Origin: Pseudoxanthomonas sp. X-1
Lineage (GTDB): Bacteria > Pseudomonadota > Gammaproteobacteria > Xanthomonadales > Xanthomonadaceae
Direction of reading: 5' to 3'
Assembly: GCF_020042665.1 (NCBI RefSeq)
Contig: NZ_CP083376.1
Location: forward strand, 2,950,001-3,014,000
Length of the DNA stretch: 64,000 nt
The stretch's first letter is position 1, and each line of letters starts with the position of its first letter. The notes under the pieces were generated by a model. It did not search any database and had not been told where the DNA came from. It was given only the letters and a program-made list of their open reading frames with translations. A program made the position numbers and the translations under genes. Below, piece by piece: positions 8,751 to 17,006 of this stretch.

Positions 8751-9373
8751 CACAGGGCTCCCAGCAGATAGACGACGGTGAACACACCGATCCAGATGAT
8801 GTCCAGGAAGTGCCAGAACAGGCTCAGGCAGGACAGGCGGGTCATGACCCGCGGCGTCAGGCCCTTGGTCAGGACCTGGATCACCAGCACCGCCATCCAC
8901 AGGATGCCCGCGGTCACGTGCAGACCGTGGGTGGCCACCAGGGTGAAGAACGCCGACAGGAACGCGCTGCGCCCCGGGCCCGCGCCCTCCTCGATCAGGT
9001 GGTGGAACTCATAGAGTTCCATCCCCAGGAAGCCGGCGCCGAACAGGAAGGTGATGAACAGCCAGCCCAGCAGCTGGCCCTTGCTGCCCTTGTGCGCGCC
9101 GATCATCGCCAGGCCGAAGGTCAGGCTGGAGAACAGCAGCAGGAAGGTCTCGACAAGGACGAACTTCAGGTCGAACAGCTCCTTGGCCGTGGGGCCATCG
9201 ACCGTGGCGCCGGACAGGACCGCATAGGTGGCGAACAGGCCTGCGAAGATCAGGCAGTCGCTCATCAGGTAGATCCAGAAGCCGAACACCGAATTGGCGC
9301 CGGCATCGTGGTGCCCGTGGTCGTGGGCGTGCGCGTCGTGGTGCGCGTGGCTCATGGTGTTGCTCGCGGACAT
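8750..9373 (-). CDS. cyoC: Cytochrome o ubiquinol oxidase subunit III
   Basis: A 207-residue subunit III of the heme-copper oxidase family, with five predicted helices. Motifs [11 protein letters not shown] and the C-terminal [20 protein letters not shown] are typical. The first 28 residues are unusually His-rich ([14 protein letters not shown]). The ATG at 9373 lies 1 bp after the cyoB stop, which fits tight operon organisation; the open frame upstream overlaps cyoB and is not used. The subunit stabilises the CyoB core and does not bind redox cofactors. Confidence 0.93.
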   Translation of the reverse strand: MSASNTMSHAHHDAHAHDHGHHDAGANSVFGFWIYLMSDCLIFAGLFATYAVLSGATVDGPTAKELFDLKFVLVETFLLLFSSLTFGLAMIGAHKGSKGQLLGWLFITFLFGAGFLGMELYEFHHLIEEGAGPGRSAFLSAFFTLVATHGLHVTAGILWMAVLVIQVLTKGLTPRVMTRLSCLSLFWHFLDIIWIGVFTVVYLLGAL

Positions 9374-9374
9374 G

Positions 9375-11375
9375 TCAGAGGGCCCCCGTCTTGGCGGCAC
9401 GCAGGCGGTCGAGCCGGTCATAGCGCGCGTTCTCGATGCGCGCCACCTCGGCGGCCGGCACGTAGTAGTCGATGTCGTCGTCGAAGGCACGCACCAGGAA
9501 GCTGCCGATCATGCCGACCAGGCCGATGATGGCCATCCACCAGATATGCCAGATCATGCCGAAGCCCAGCAGCACGCTGAAGGCACCCATCCACACGCCG
9601 ATGGCGGTGTTGCGCGGCATGTGGATGTCCTCGAAGTGGGTCGGACGCTGGTAGGCGGTGCCGGCCTCCTTGTCGCGCCAGTGCTGGTCCAGGCCGTTGA
9701 CCTTGGGCAGGTGGGCGAAGTTGTAGAACGGCGCCGGCGAGGAGGTGGCCCATTCCAGCGTGCGGCCATCCCACGGATCGCCGGTCAGGTCCGGATTTTC
9801 CTTGCGCTTGATGATGCTCCAGACGATCTGGACGATGTTCAGGAAGATGCCGCAGGCGATGATCAGCGCACCGCAGGCGGCCACCATCAGCCACGGGGTC
9901 CATTCCGGGTTGTTGTAGCTGTTGAGGCGACGGGTCATGCCCAGGAAGCCCAGCACGTACAGCGGCATGAACGCCACGAAGAAGCCCACGATCCAGCACC
10001 AGAACGAGGCCTTGCCCAGCTTGTCGATGAGCTTGAAGCCGAACGCCTTGGGGAACCAGTAGGTCAGGCCGCACAGGCAGCCGAACACCACGCCACCGAT
10101 GATCACATTGTGGAAGTGCGCGATCAGGAACAGCGAGTTGTGCAGCACGAAGGACACCGCCGGGATCGCCATCATCACGCCGGTCATGCCGCCGATGGTG
10201 AAGGTGACCATGAAGCCCACCGTCCAGTACATCATCGAGGTCATCTGCAGACGACCGCGGAACATGGTGAACAGCCAGTTGAAGATCTTCACGCCCGTGG
10301 GCACCGCGATGATCATCGTGGTGATGCCGAAGAAGGCGTTGACGTTGGCGCCCGAACCCATCGTGAAGAAGTGGTGCAGCCACACGATGAAGGACAGCAG
10401 GCCGATGCAGCTGGTGGCCCACACCATCGAGGTGTAGCCGAACAGCGGCTTGCGCGAGAACGTGGACACCACCTCGGAGAACACGCCGAAGCACGGCAGG
10501 ATCAGGATGTAGACCTCCGGGTGGCCCCAGATCCAGATCAGGTTGATGTACATCATGGCGTTGCCGCCACCGTCGTTGGTGAAGAAGTGCGTGCCCAGGT
10601 AGCGGTCGGCGGTGAGCAGCGCCAGGGAGACGGTGAGGAACGGGAACGCGGCGATCATCAGGATGTTGGTGATCAGCGCGGTCCAGGTGAAGATCGGCAT
10701 GTGCATCATCTTCATGCCCGGCGCGCGCATCTTGAGGATGGTCACCAGGAAGTTGATGCCGGTCAGCGTCGTGCCCAGGCCCGAGATCTGCAGCGCCCAG
10801 ATGTAGTAGTCGACCCCGACCCCGGGACTGTATTGCAGCCCCGACAGCGGCGGGAACGCCAGCCAGCCGGTCTGGGCGAACTCGCCCACGAACAGCGACA
10901 GCATGATCAGCACCACGCCGGCCACGAACAGCCAGAAGCTCAGCGAGTTCAGGAACGGGAATGCCACGTCGCGCGCGCCGATCTGCAGCGGCACCACCAG
11001 GTTCATCAGACCGGTGATGAACGGCATGGCCATGAAGAAGATCATGATCACGCCGTGCGCGGTGAAGATCTGATCGTAGTGGTGCGGGGGCAGGACGCCG
11101 GCGGCACCGTCATGGGCGAGCGCCTGCTGGGCACGCATCATGATCGCGTCGGAGAAGCCGCGCAGCAGCATGACCAGCGCCACGAAGATGTACATCACAC
11201 CGATCTTCTTGTGGTCGACCGAGGTCAGCCACTCGCGCCACAACCAGCCCCACTTCTTGTAGTAGGTCATCAGCGCCAGCACGACCAGCCCGCCCAGCGC
11301 GACACCGGCGAAGGTCGCGATCAGGATCGGCTCGTGGTACGGGATCGCCTCGAGCGTCAGTTTGCCGAACAACAT
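9375..11375 (-). CDS. cyoB: Cytochrome o ubiquinol oxidase subunit I
   Basis: A 666-residue catalytic subunit holding low-spin heme, the high-spin heme and CuB, with about 15 helices as in E. coli CyoB. Metal-ligand motifs are visible: the low-spin heme His in [14 protein letters not shown], the CuB/cross-linked His-Tyr in [12 protein letters not shown], the CuB pair [10 protein letters not shown], and heme ligands in [10 protein letters not shown]. It reduces O2 to water while pumping protons. The start overlaps the cyoA stop by one base (TAATG). Confidence 0.96.
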   Translation of the reverse strand: MLFGKLTLEAIPYHEPILIATFAGVALGGLVVLALMTYYKKWGWLWREWLTSVDHKKIGVMYIFVALVMLLRGFSDAIMMRAQQALAHDGAAGVLPPHHYDQIFTAHGVIMIFFMAMPFITGLMNLVVPLQIGARDVAFPFLNSLSFWLFVAGVVLIMLSLFVGEFAQTGWLAFPPLSGLQYSPGVGVDYYIWALQISGLGTTLTGINFLVTILKMRAPGMKMMHMPIFTWTALITNILMIAAFPFLTVSLALLTADRYLGTHFFTNDGGGNAMMYINLIWIWGHPEVYILILPCFGVFSEVVSTFSRKPLFGYTSMVWATSCIGLLSFIVWLHHFFTMGSGANVNAFFGITTMIIAVPTGVKIFNWLFTMFRGRLQMTSMMYWTVGFMVTFTIGGMTGVMMAIPAVSFVLHNSLFLIAHFHNVIIGGVVFGCLCGLTYWFPKAFGFKLIDKLGKASFWCWIVGFFVAFMPLYVLGFLGMTRRLNSYNNPEWTPWLMVAACGALIIACGIFLNIVQIVWSIIKRKENPDLTGDPWDGRTLEWATSSPAPFYNFAHLPKVNGLDQHWRDKEAGTAYQRPTHFEDIHMPRNTAIGVWMGAFSVLLGFGMIWHIWWMAIIGLVGMIGSFLVRAFDDDIDYYVPAAEVARIENARYDRLDRLRAAKTGAL

Positions 11376-12448
11376 TAGTGCGTCTCCTGCGGATTCTGCG
11401 TCTCACCCGCCGGCGCCTTGGCGTCGTCGTGGTGCATGTGCTCCATGCCGGGCATGGCGTCCATGGACTGCATGTCGTGGCCGTCGTGCGCGTTGCCCGG
11501 CGGCGCCTGGTCGCCCGCGTGGGCTTCGGCCTGCTGCGCGGCCTCGGTGCCCGGCTCGGCCGGGTTGTCCATGCCGAGCATCTTGTGCCCGCCCTTGCCG
11601 TGCGAGCCCATCATGTACTTGGCGATGATGCCGTTGAACAGCTCCGGCTTGACCGACGCGTAGTAGATCGGCGCCACGTTCTCGCTGGGCTTGGCCAGCT
11701 CGGCGTAGCTGGCATCGTCCAGGGCCTTGCCCGAGGCCCTGGCCTTGGCGATCCAGGCCTCGAAGCCGGCCTGATCGGTGGAGATGGCCTTGAAGTGCAT
11801 GCCCGAGAAGCCCTGGCCGCTGTAGTGCGAGGACAGGCCGCGCAGATCGCCCTGCTCGTTGGCGATCAGGTGCAGCTTGGTCTCCATGCCCGCCATCGAG
11901 TAGATCATCGTCCCCAGCTGGGGGATGAAGAACGCGTTCATCACCGAATCGGAGGTGATGCGGAAGTTGAGCGGGGTCTTCTCCGGGAAGGCCATCTCGT
12001 TGACGGCCGCCACGTTCTGCTCCGGATAGATGAACAGCCACTTCCAGTCCAGCGACACCGCCTGGATCGTCACCGGCGTCACGTCCGAATCCAGCGGGCG
12101 GTACGGATCCAGCGCATGCGAGGAGCGCCACACCAGCACGCCCAGCACCGTGATGATCACGCAAGGGATGGCCCACACCACGATCTCGATCGGCGTGGAG
12201 TGGTGCCACTCGGGCTCGTAGCGGTTCTGCTTGGAGGCCCGGTAGCGGTAGGCGAACACCAGCGCCATCACGATGACCGGCACCACCACCAGCAGCATCA
12301 GCACCGTGCAGGTGACGAGCAGGTTGCGCTCATCGATGCCGATCTGCCCCTTCGGGTTCAGGATGGCGGACTGGCACCCGCCGAGAAACAGCACACTTGC
12401 CAGCAAGACCCATGGACGCAGCCGTCCAGGAAGCTTCAGCAGGGACAT
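11375..12448 (-). CDS. cyoA: Cytochrome o ubiquinol oxidase subunit II, lipoprotein
   Basis: A 357-residue quinol-oxidase subunit II with a lipobox (LGGCQS), two N-terminal helices and a periplasmic cupredoxin-like domain. The CuA cysteines of cytochrome c oxidases are absent (the equivalent region reads [11 protein letters not shown]), which marks a ubiquinol oxidase. The protein ends in a low-complexity tail of about 75 residues with nine His and seven Met, including [11 protein letters not shown], beyond the usual COX_ARM domain. First gene of cyoABCD. The ATG at 12448 has a weak GGAT 9 bp upstream. Confidence 0.94.
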   Translation of the reverse strand: MSLLKLPGRLRPWVLLASVLFLGGCQSAILNPKGQIGIDERNLLVTCTVLMLLVVVPVIVMALVFAYRYRASKQNRYEPEWHHSTPIEIVVWAIPCVIITVLGVLVWRSSHALDPYRPLDSDVTPVTIQAVSLDWKWLFIYPEQNVAAVNEMAFPEKTPLNFRITSDSVMNAFFIPQLGTMIYSMAGMETKLHLIANEQGDLRGLSSHYSGQGFSGMHFKAISTDQAGFEAWIAKARASGKALDDASYAELAKPSENVAPIYYASVKPELFNGIIAKYMMGSHGKGGHKMLGMDNPAEPGTEAAQQAEAHAGDQAPPGNAHDGHDMQSMDAMPGMEHMHHDDAKAPAGETQNPQETH

Positions 12449-12773
12449 GATCTATCCAGTTGCGAGAAGAAATCGGCTACCTAGACGGACGGCCGGAGGC
12501 CGGCCGTCCGCAGCGCAGGCCGCGCGTGGGCTGCCGCACAGGCGCCCGGACGCGGGCAGAGCCTGCGCTAGAACCGCACTATCTTATGCTGCCAAGCAAC
12601 ATCAAGGAATCCCTTGGCCGACGCGATCGCGTCAGTGAGCCGCGATCTCGCCGACCCACCTCGTGTGATCCATGTCCCAAGGCGAATGCGGGCTCGGCGC
12701 TGGCTTTCGCGACAGGAGCGATGCCACGCCCGTTGGCGTGTCGCGCTGTCGACACAGCGCACAAGAACGCCAA
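12449..12773. promoter_or_regulatory. Upstream region of cyoA with a long hairpin
   Basis: No coding region is supported here. At 12486-12510 there is a perfect inverted repeat with 11-bp arms (CGGACGGCCGG) and a 3-nt loop, 38 bp before cyoA. It would lie in the cyo leader RNA or overlap a regulator site. No T-run follows, so it is not a simple terminator. The cyo promoter must lie in this stretch, but I see no convincing -35/-10 pair. Confidence 0.45.
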
Positions 12774-12854
12774 AAAAGAAAGGCCCCGCCAACGCTGCGG
12801 CGGGGCCTTGAGAATGACCTTGGTGCCGGAAACAGGAGTCGAACCTGCGACCTA
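12774..12854. repeat. Left attachment-type direct repeat (truncated tRNA-Thr 3' end plus terminator)
   Basis: Matches 22626-22706 over 81 bp with a single G/A difference. Positions 12821-12854 are the CCA end, acceptor strand and T-arm of tRNA-Thr on the minus strand; beyond 12854 the tRNA sequence stops. The hairpin at 12781-12810 is perfect here and is interrupted by the mismatch in the right copy, so this copy probably keeps the original tRNA terminator. Confidence 0.85.
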
Positions 12855-13014
12855 TCGCGCGGGGATGTTCCTCCGGATCACCTCATCCTGCCACTCATAG
12901 CCTGTTCAGCCGATCGATGTCTGAGGGAGCGCCGACGCAACTACTCATCGCCTCGCTACCGAACTCGTCGCAAGCTCCCGATCTGCGGCTCTGTAGAAGG
13001 GGCAAGGCCCAAGT

Positions 13015-13372
13015 TTACAGAGCCATTTTCGAAAGCGTTTTTTTGGCCTCTTTCCTTACCCACGCCTTGGGATGGCTTTTTAGTAGCTCCACGCGATCGC
13101 GAGCCTGCTCAAAGTTTCCACCATCAGTTTTGCTACCTAGGCAGATATACCGCCCATCCAGATCAGTAAACCGATATGGGTCATTGTTGGCTTAAGAGAG
13201 ATTGCCACCGTTATAGACGGTGTTGCCGTTTTCCTGTAGCTAATAGGAAGAAGCGTTGCCGACAGCGCTCCACGAAACGGTGTAAGAACCCGTACTGCTC
13301 GAGCCCGGAGCACTGACGGCAGGCGCGCCCGATGGCGGCGTCGGTATCGTCAACGCGACCGGCGCGCCTGGA
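13015..13372 (-). pseudogene. Orphan Rhs C-terminal tip fused to an FN3 repeat fragment
   Basis: Read on the minus strand, 13194-13372 matches one FN3-like repeat of the long Rhs protein but contains in-frame stops. It runs straight into NNDPYRFTDLDGRYICLGS, a copy of the Rhs core end found in the intact short gene (NNPYRFTDPDGRYVCSGS). After the shared KTDGGNF the sequence diverges into a different tip of about 30 residues, ending at TAA 13015. No start codon or complete core remains. It is a displaced, inactivated toxin cassette. Confidence 0.75.
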
Positions 13373-13463
13373 TCGGATGCCAATCATGTCGCCGAAAAGA
13401 GGGGCTTGTTCAGAGGTTTCTTAGCTAACACTTGCGGGACCGTTACCCGGCAAGGGGCATCAC

Positions 13464-13853
13464 TCACTCATGCACTCTTGCATGAACTTCAAAGCTAACT
13501 GCTCGCCCGTCACTATCTAGCAACAGGCGGCCTTCGAAGGTGCCTTGTATCTGAGCATAGGGCTGTCCTCTGTTGGCGTACGCAAGCTCTTCCAATAGCA
13601 GGGCAGTTGATCTTCTGTATTGAGGCAAGTCTGAGAATACTGCTGCCAACACGTCAGACCCGTCAGGTTCGTCTACTAGATAGGCGCCATGGCGGGTTGA
13701 TATCAAGTAAGCGTTAATTTTGATGGAGCGGTTAGAACAAGTCTCTTTTCTCTCCTTGACATCTGATGCGGTTGAGCAAACTTCTTTGCCGGAATCAGCC
13801 GTCGCGTATCCCGGGAAAAGCGCGGCAAAAATCAATAGAGCTGTTGCCTTCAT
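13464..13853 (-). CDS. Small secreted hypothetical protein, candidate orphan immunity protein
   Basis: A 129-residue protein with a clear signal peptide (ending GYATA, about residue 20) and four cysteines in the mature N-terminal half or its border. I recognise no family. The ATG at 13853 is preferred over 13859 because AGGAG then sits 7 nt upstream. It starts 38 bp after the end of a decayed toxin fragment (13892-14250), the position expected of a cognate immunity gene. The immunity role is inferred only from position and periplasmic targeting. Confidence 0.6.
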   Translation of the reverse strand: MKATALLIFAALFPGYATADSGKEVCSTASDVKERKETCSNRSIKINAYLISTRHGAYLVDEPDGSDVLAAVFSDLPQYRRSTALLLEELAYANRGQPYAQIQGTFEGRLLLDSDGRAVSFEVHARVHE

Positions 13854-13891
13854 TCGCATGCTCCTGGCTCTTCGCAAACTGAATTCGTAGA

Positions 13892-14250
13892 TCAGTCTGC
13901 GCCTATGAGTATCGCATCAGAGTTGATCTCGCCACCTGGGTTCAATAGCCCATATGGATTGATCCGCGCGCCCTGATAAAAATTCGCCTCAGCCGTATAA
14001 ACTCTAATCTCACCAGTGTTGATCTCCTCACGCCTGTATGGATCTAGCCGTCACCACCCTTTCGACTCAGCTGCTGCACGCTCCTCGGGGGTACGCCTGT
14101 CCCGCGTCGTGAGGTGGCCAAAGGGGTCGGAACCTAAGCGCTCACTGGTCTTCTCGTCGGTCTCGGTGTCCATAGCAGCAGCCTACGGGCCATCGGCGCA
14201 CTGCTTCATGAAGGCGCACCTCATCTTCATCTCAGAGAGGGTTGCGGCAC
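13892..14250 (-). pseudogene. Decayed toxin-tip-like fragment with in-frame stops
   Basis: One continuous minus-strand frame reads through two stop codons, one of them a TGA at 14053-14051. The part from the ATG at 14173 would give about 94 codons, beginning MDTETDEKTSERLGSDPFGH and ending NPYGLLNPGGEINSDAILIG. The coherent, charged, non-repetitive sequence on both sides of the stop suggests former coding sequence. It precedes a small secreted protein gene, as toxin C-termini precede immunity genes. The family is not recognised. Confidence 0.5.
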
Positions 14251-14380
14251 GGCTTTTTAGGATGTCCGACTCTTATGCAGGACTCTGCATTTTTCACTTA
14301 GGATTACAAAAATTTATTTGCTGCAAGACATCCGCCGAAACTCTGCCAGTCAAAGCCTCGGAGCACGACACACATATCAG

Positions 14381-14646
14381 CTACCACACCTGATCGCTTA
14401 TAGATTTCTCTTCTATACTTCGATAATTGCCAAGAATTTGGCGAAAGAAGTAAAAAACTGCCAAACCAAGCCCAGCCCCCCACGCCGAAACAATTCCAAT
14501 GAATACTAACCACTGCAACACCCTGCTACCTGTCAGCAAAGTCAGTAAAACCCAAAACCGCCAAAGACCAGCGAGAGTAATGCTATAGATACGATCAACC
14601 AGAACAGTTTCGGCTTTTTTGTCTTACGATCAAAGAGAGTCTTCAT
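14381..14646 (-). CDS. Small membrane protein requiring a -1 frameshift at A AAA AAG
   Basis: The ATG at 14646 opens a 34-codon frame that ends at 14542. At codons 9-11 the sequence is ACA AAA AAG (heptamer A AAA AAG at 14620-14614), the canonical -1 slippery site. Slipping there enters a frame of 77 further residues with two hydrophobic segments and a charged tail, giving an 88-residue two-helix membrane protein. Alternatively one A was lost and the gene is a pseudogene. Its start overlaps the end of the upstream toxin-like fragment by 17 bp, as expected of an immunity gene. Confidence 0.5.
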
Positions 14647-15215
14647 TCCTTACTGCCCTCCCGAAGAGGCGGAGTGACCAAGGTCCATGTATATATTTTT
14701 CCACCACCGACCCTAGGTAACTACCCACTCCTGGCTTGAATCCAGCGGAAGCACTCCCCCCACTACTCCACTGTACAGCGCCACCAACGTCCAATGGAGT
14801 GCCGGTAGCCGTAACCGCTGTCGCCCGAGCGAAGGCCACATTTGACGTGGAAAATCCTGTTTCCAAGGGGCCGTTCTTCAAACCACCTTGAAAGTTCCCC
14901 GACGCAACAGCACCACCGCCTACAGACGGACCATCCCTAAGTTAGCTTGAAGATCAATCTGACCGGAGCTTAAATTCGCTACTACTCCCAAATCACCAAG
15001 AACAGTCAGTCCCAAAGGAGCTGTATTTGGCCCAATAGGTGTACCTAGCATGCCAGCTATGCCGACACTTACTACCACGTCATGTTGACTAACATAATTT
15101 CTCAGGTCCTGCTTGCCACTTTCGAACGCAGCCTTTCCTTCAGCACCAAGTGCCCTATCGAAAGCAACTGTTTTCTCCGCTACAAAGGTTAGCGCCTCAG
15201 CTTTTGCTACTTAAA
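14630..15215 (-). pseudogene. Decayed toxin C-terminal domain (frameshifted)
   Basis: Minus-strand coding-like sequence begins after an in-frame TAA at about 15211 with AKAEALTFVAEKTVAFDRAL. It continues to about 14935, then is interrupted by a stop. After a frameshift it resumes as DGPSVGGGAVASGNFQGG and runs to the stop at 14630. The Gly/Ala/Ser-rich, weakly hydrophobic composition is compatible with a toxin or glycine-zipper domain, but I cannot name it. It overlaps the start of the downstream small membrane protein, mimicking toxin-immunity organisation. 15216-15491 holds no supported gene. Confidence 0.5.
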
Positions 15216-15491
15216 CGATTTTTTTGCAAGGCCCGCAGTGATGCAGAATGCCGTCGCCGGCACCTGCATTATCTACAACAGGCTCACCATTTTCCACAAC
15301 TGCGCCCCGCATCACGACAGCTGGATGGAGGGGGTGACCAGGCAATTTATGTTGATAATTTGCGCGCGGCTGGCGCTCGCGCTGCATCTCTACGTGCCTA
15401 TAGTGCCGTGTAGCCGCGCACCGCCAACGAAGTGATGGAAGCACAACAAGGCCCGCAGCGCGGCCTTGTGCTTTCGCTTCACAAGCAAGCT

Positions 15492-15983
15492 CTATGGCAC
15501 ATCTTCGTAGCTAATGTAAGCGCGCCTATTTTGTGCTCGCCCATCTTCTGTCTCGTTACTGCTAATAGGCCTTGCACTACCCAAACCCTTTGGTGCAGAC
15601 AACCGAGACTTAGATACACCATGATTGAGCAACCAATCTTGCAAAGCTTGTGCTCTGCGTAGCGACAATTCAGAGCACGACAACCCGGAGCATTCTTCTG
15701 AGTCTGTAAATCCTAAAACTCTTAAGGGGACATCCGGCGGCATCCTTTTAAGGAGCGCAAGGTCATTCTCCAACGCTTCTTGATCGCGAGGGCCGGCCAC
15801 CGCTTCCAGCAACGCCTTGCCAGAAGCTGGCTGGCCAGTCTTGAAGTTGACGCCCCAGAAGTCGCCAGGATCAGCAAAATAACCTTCCTTGCTAACGGTA
15901 GCAGTAGATTCAAGATGGGACGAGCTTGCGCAAGCCGAGATCGCGGCCACGGCTAGGCAAACAAAGAACGATCGACCTTTCAT
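15492..15983 (-). CDS. OmpA-like domain lipoprotein, candidate immunity protein
   Basis: A 163-residue lipoprotein (signal then ISACASS) with a C-terminal OmpA-like peptidoglycan-binding region. That region includes VLGFTDSEECSG, the helix SLRRAQALQDWLLNHGV and the end motif GRAQNRRAYI. The ATG at 15983 shares ATGA with the stop of the upstream Rhs-tip gene and has GGGGAG about 7 nt upstream, so the two are translationally coupled. A gene directly coupled to a polymorphic toxin is usually its immunity gene. An OmpA-fold immunity protein would be unusual, so it may instead help anchor or deploy the toxin. Confidence 0.75.
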   Translation of the reverse strand: MKGRSFFVCLAVAAISACASSSHLESTATVSKEGYFADPGDFWGVNFKTGQPASGKALLEAVAGPRDQEALENDLALLKRMPPDVPLRVLGFTDSEECSGLSCSELSLRRAQALQDWLLNHGVSKSRLSAPKGLGSARPISSNETEDGRAQNRRAYISYEDVP

Positions 15984-16975
15984 CGGCAACTCCCCTCGCT
16001 CGAACCCGCGCAGGATGACATGACAGAGAAATTCGCTCTCGCATCAACCGCGTTTTCATTTATGCCATCGCCGGGATTCCAAGGTGCCCAAAGATTATTG
16101 GCATTCTGAAGAAAGCCCGTTGCCTTCTGGAAATAGGCCTCGGAGCGATACGCCGCCTGCTCTCTTCCGAATCGTTCCAACTTCGATCCTGGAAAGCCTT
16201 CTTGTACAATTCGAACCCCATGATCTCCCTCGTGCAGTGCTCTCATAGCAAGCCCGCTTATCAACCCTGACTCTCCAGGACTCTTTTTCCCGATGGCTGT
16301 TAAATCAAACTTGACGGTTCCTTTTCCTTCTCTATTTGTATTGATCAGGCCGTAGTCTCCTTTCAAATCACCAAATGAAACTTTGATGTCTGAATTCCCC
16401 TTCTCCCCAAAAAAATTCACAGCTGCGCTGAGCTGACCCCTTTGCCCTTCCGTGAGCTTTGAGCTAGTAGAAGCTGCTTTAGCCGCGTCAATTGCTTTGT
16501 CAAAGTTCCCACAATCAGTTTTGCTGCCTGAGCAGACATACCGTCCATCTGGATCAGTAAACCGATATGGGTTATTGCTAGCATACCAGTACCGATTGAA
16601 GTTGACGCCGGGCTTCGCGTAAGCAGTAACCGGATCGACGGACAGGAACAGTCCGATCATCGGGTCGTAATAGCGCTGCTGCATGTAGTTCATGCCCGTG
16701 GCAGCATCCAGGACATGCCCGGTGTATCCAGGGCCATCTGTGTCGGGTCGGTTGAGTAAATCGCCATATGGGGCGTACTCGCTACGCTCAATCACCTGCT
16801 GGCTGGCATTCGTGACCGCGATAGGGCTTCCCAACGCATCGGTGTGGATGTACTCGACCGTCTGAGCGTATGCCGGCACTCCAACGCAGGCACACCACAG
16901 CGCGAACATGAACCAGAGCAGCCGATTCGCGCCCCAACGGATCCTTGCGAAACTGCCTGTCGAATTACTATTCAT
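15980..16975 (-). CDS. Short secreted Rhs core protein with HExxH metallopeptidase-like toxin tip
   Basis: A 331-residue protein with its own signal peptide (residues 1-38, ending PAYAQ). Residues 39-145 are the Rhs-associated core: VEYIHTDALGSPIAVTNA, EYAPYGDLLN, YMQQRYYDPMIGLFLSVDP and NPYRFTDPDGRY. The variable tip (about 146-331) contains ALHEGDHGVR, an HExxH-type zinc site (His248, Glu249, His252), then EQAAYRSEAYFQK, which could supply the third Glu ligand. The ATG at 16975 lies 31 bp after the long Rhs gene ends, and its signal peptide decides the start. Inferred role: a secreted antibacterial zinc hydrolase toxin, with the core used for encapsulation or export. Confidence 0.8.
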   Translation of the reverse strand: MNSNSTGSFARIRWGANRLLWFMFALWCACVGVPAYAQTVEYIHTDALGSPIAVTNASQQVIERSEYAPYGDLLNRPDTDGPGYTGHVLDAATGMNYMQQRYYDPMIGLFLSVDPVTAYAKPGVNFNRYWYASNNPYRFTDPDGRYVCSGSKTDCGNFDKAIDAAKAASTSSKLTEGQRGQLSAAVNFFGEKGNSDIKVSFGDLKGDYGLINTNREGKGTVKFDLTAIGKKSPGESGLISGLAMRALHEGDHGVRIVQEGFPGSKLERFGREQAAYRSEAYFQKATGFLQNANNLWAPWNPGDGINENAVDARANFSVMSSCAGSSEGSCR

Positions 16976-17006
16976 TAATACGGATCCTTGACAGCTCGAA
17001 TTTGAT

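Noticed and set aside
9294..11378. Nearly 700-codon frame antisense to cyoB
   Set aside because: Low-complexity His/Asp/Gln/Arg-rich translation typical of an antisense shadow.
12855..13014. Immunity gene for the orphan Rhs tip
   Set aside because: The reading frames here are short and stop-riddled, and none has a ribosome site or coherent composition.
13373..13430. Possible insertion-sequence end (AACCTCTGAACAAGCCCC on the minus strand)
   Set aside because: It resembles IS5-type ends from memory, but no partner inverted repeat, target duplication or transposase fragment is visible.
14016..14393. 125-codon plus-strand frame in the island
   Set aside because: It opposes the strand of all recognisable island genes, has no ribosome site or family, and overlaps better-supported minus-strand remnants.
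15211..15444. 77-codon minus-strand frame upstream of the toxin-like fragment
   Set aside because: It is in frame with the fragment across a stop, but the composition is not convincing and no start signal is visible; it was not called as a gene.
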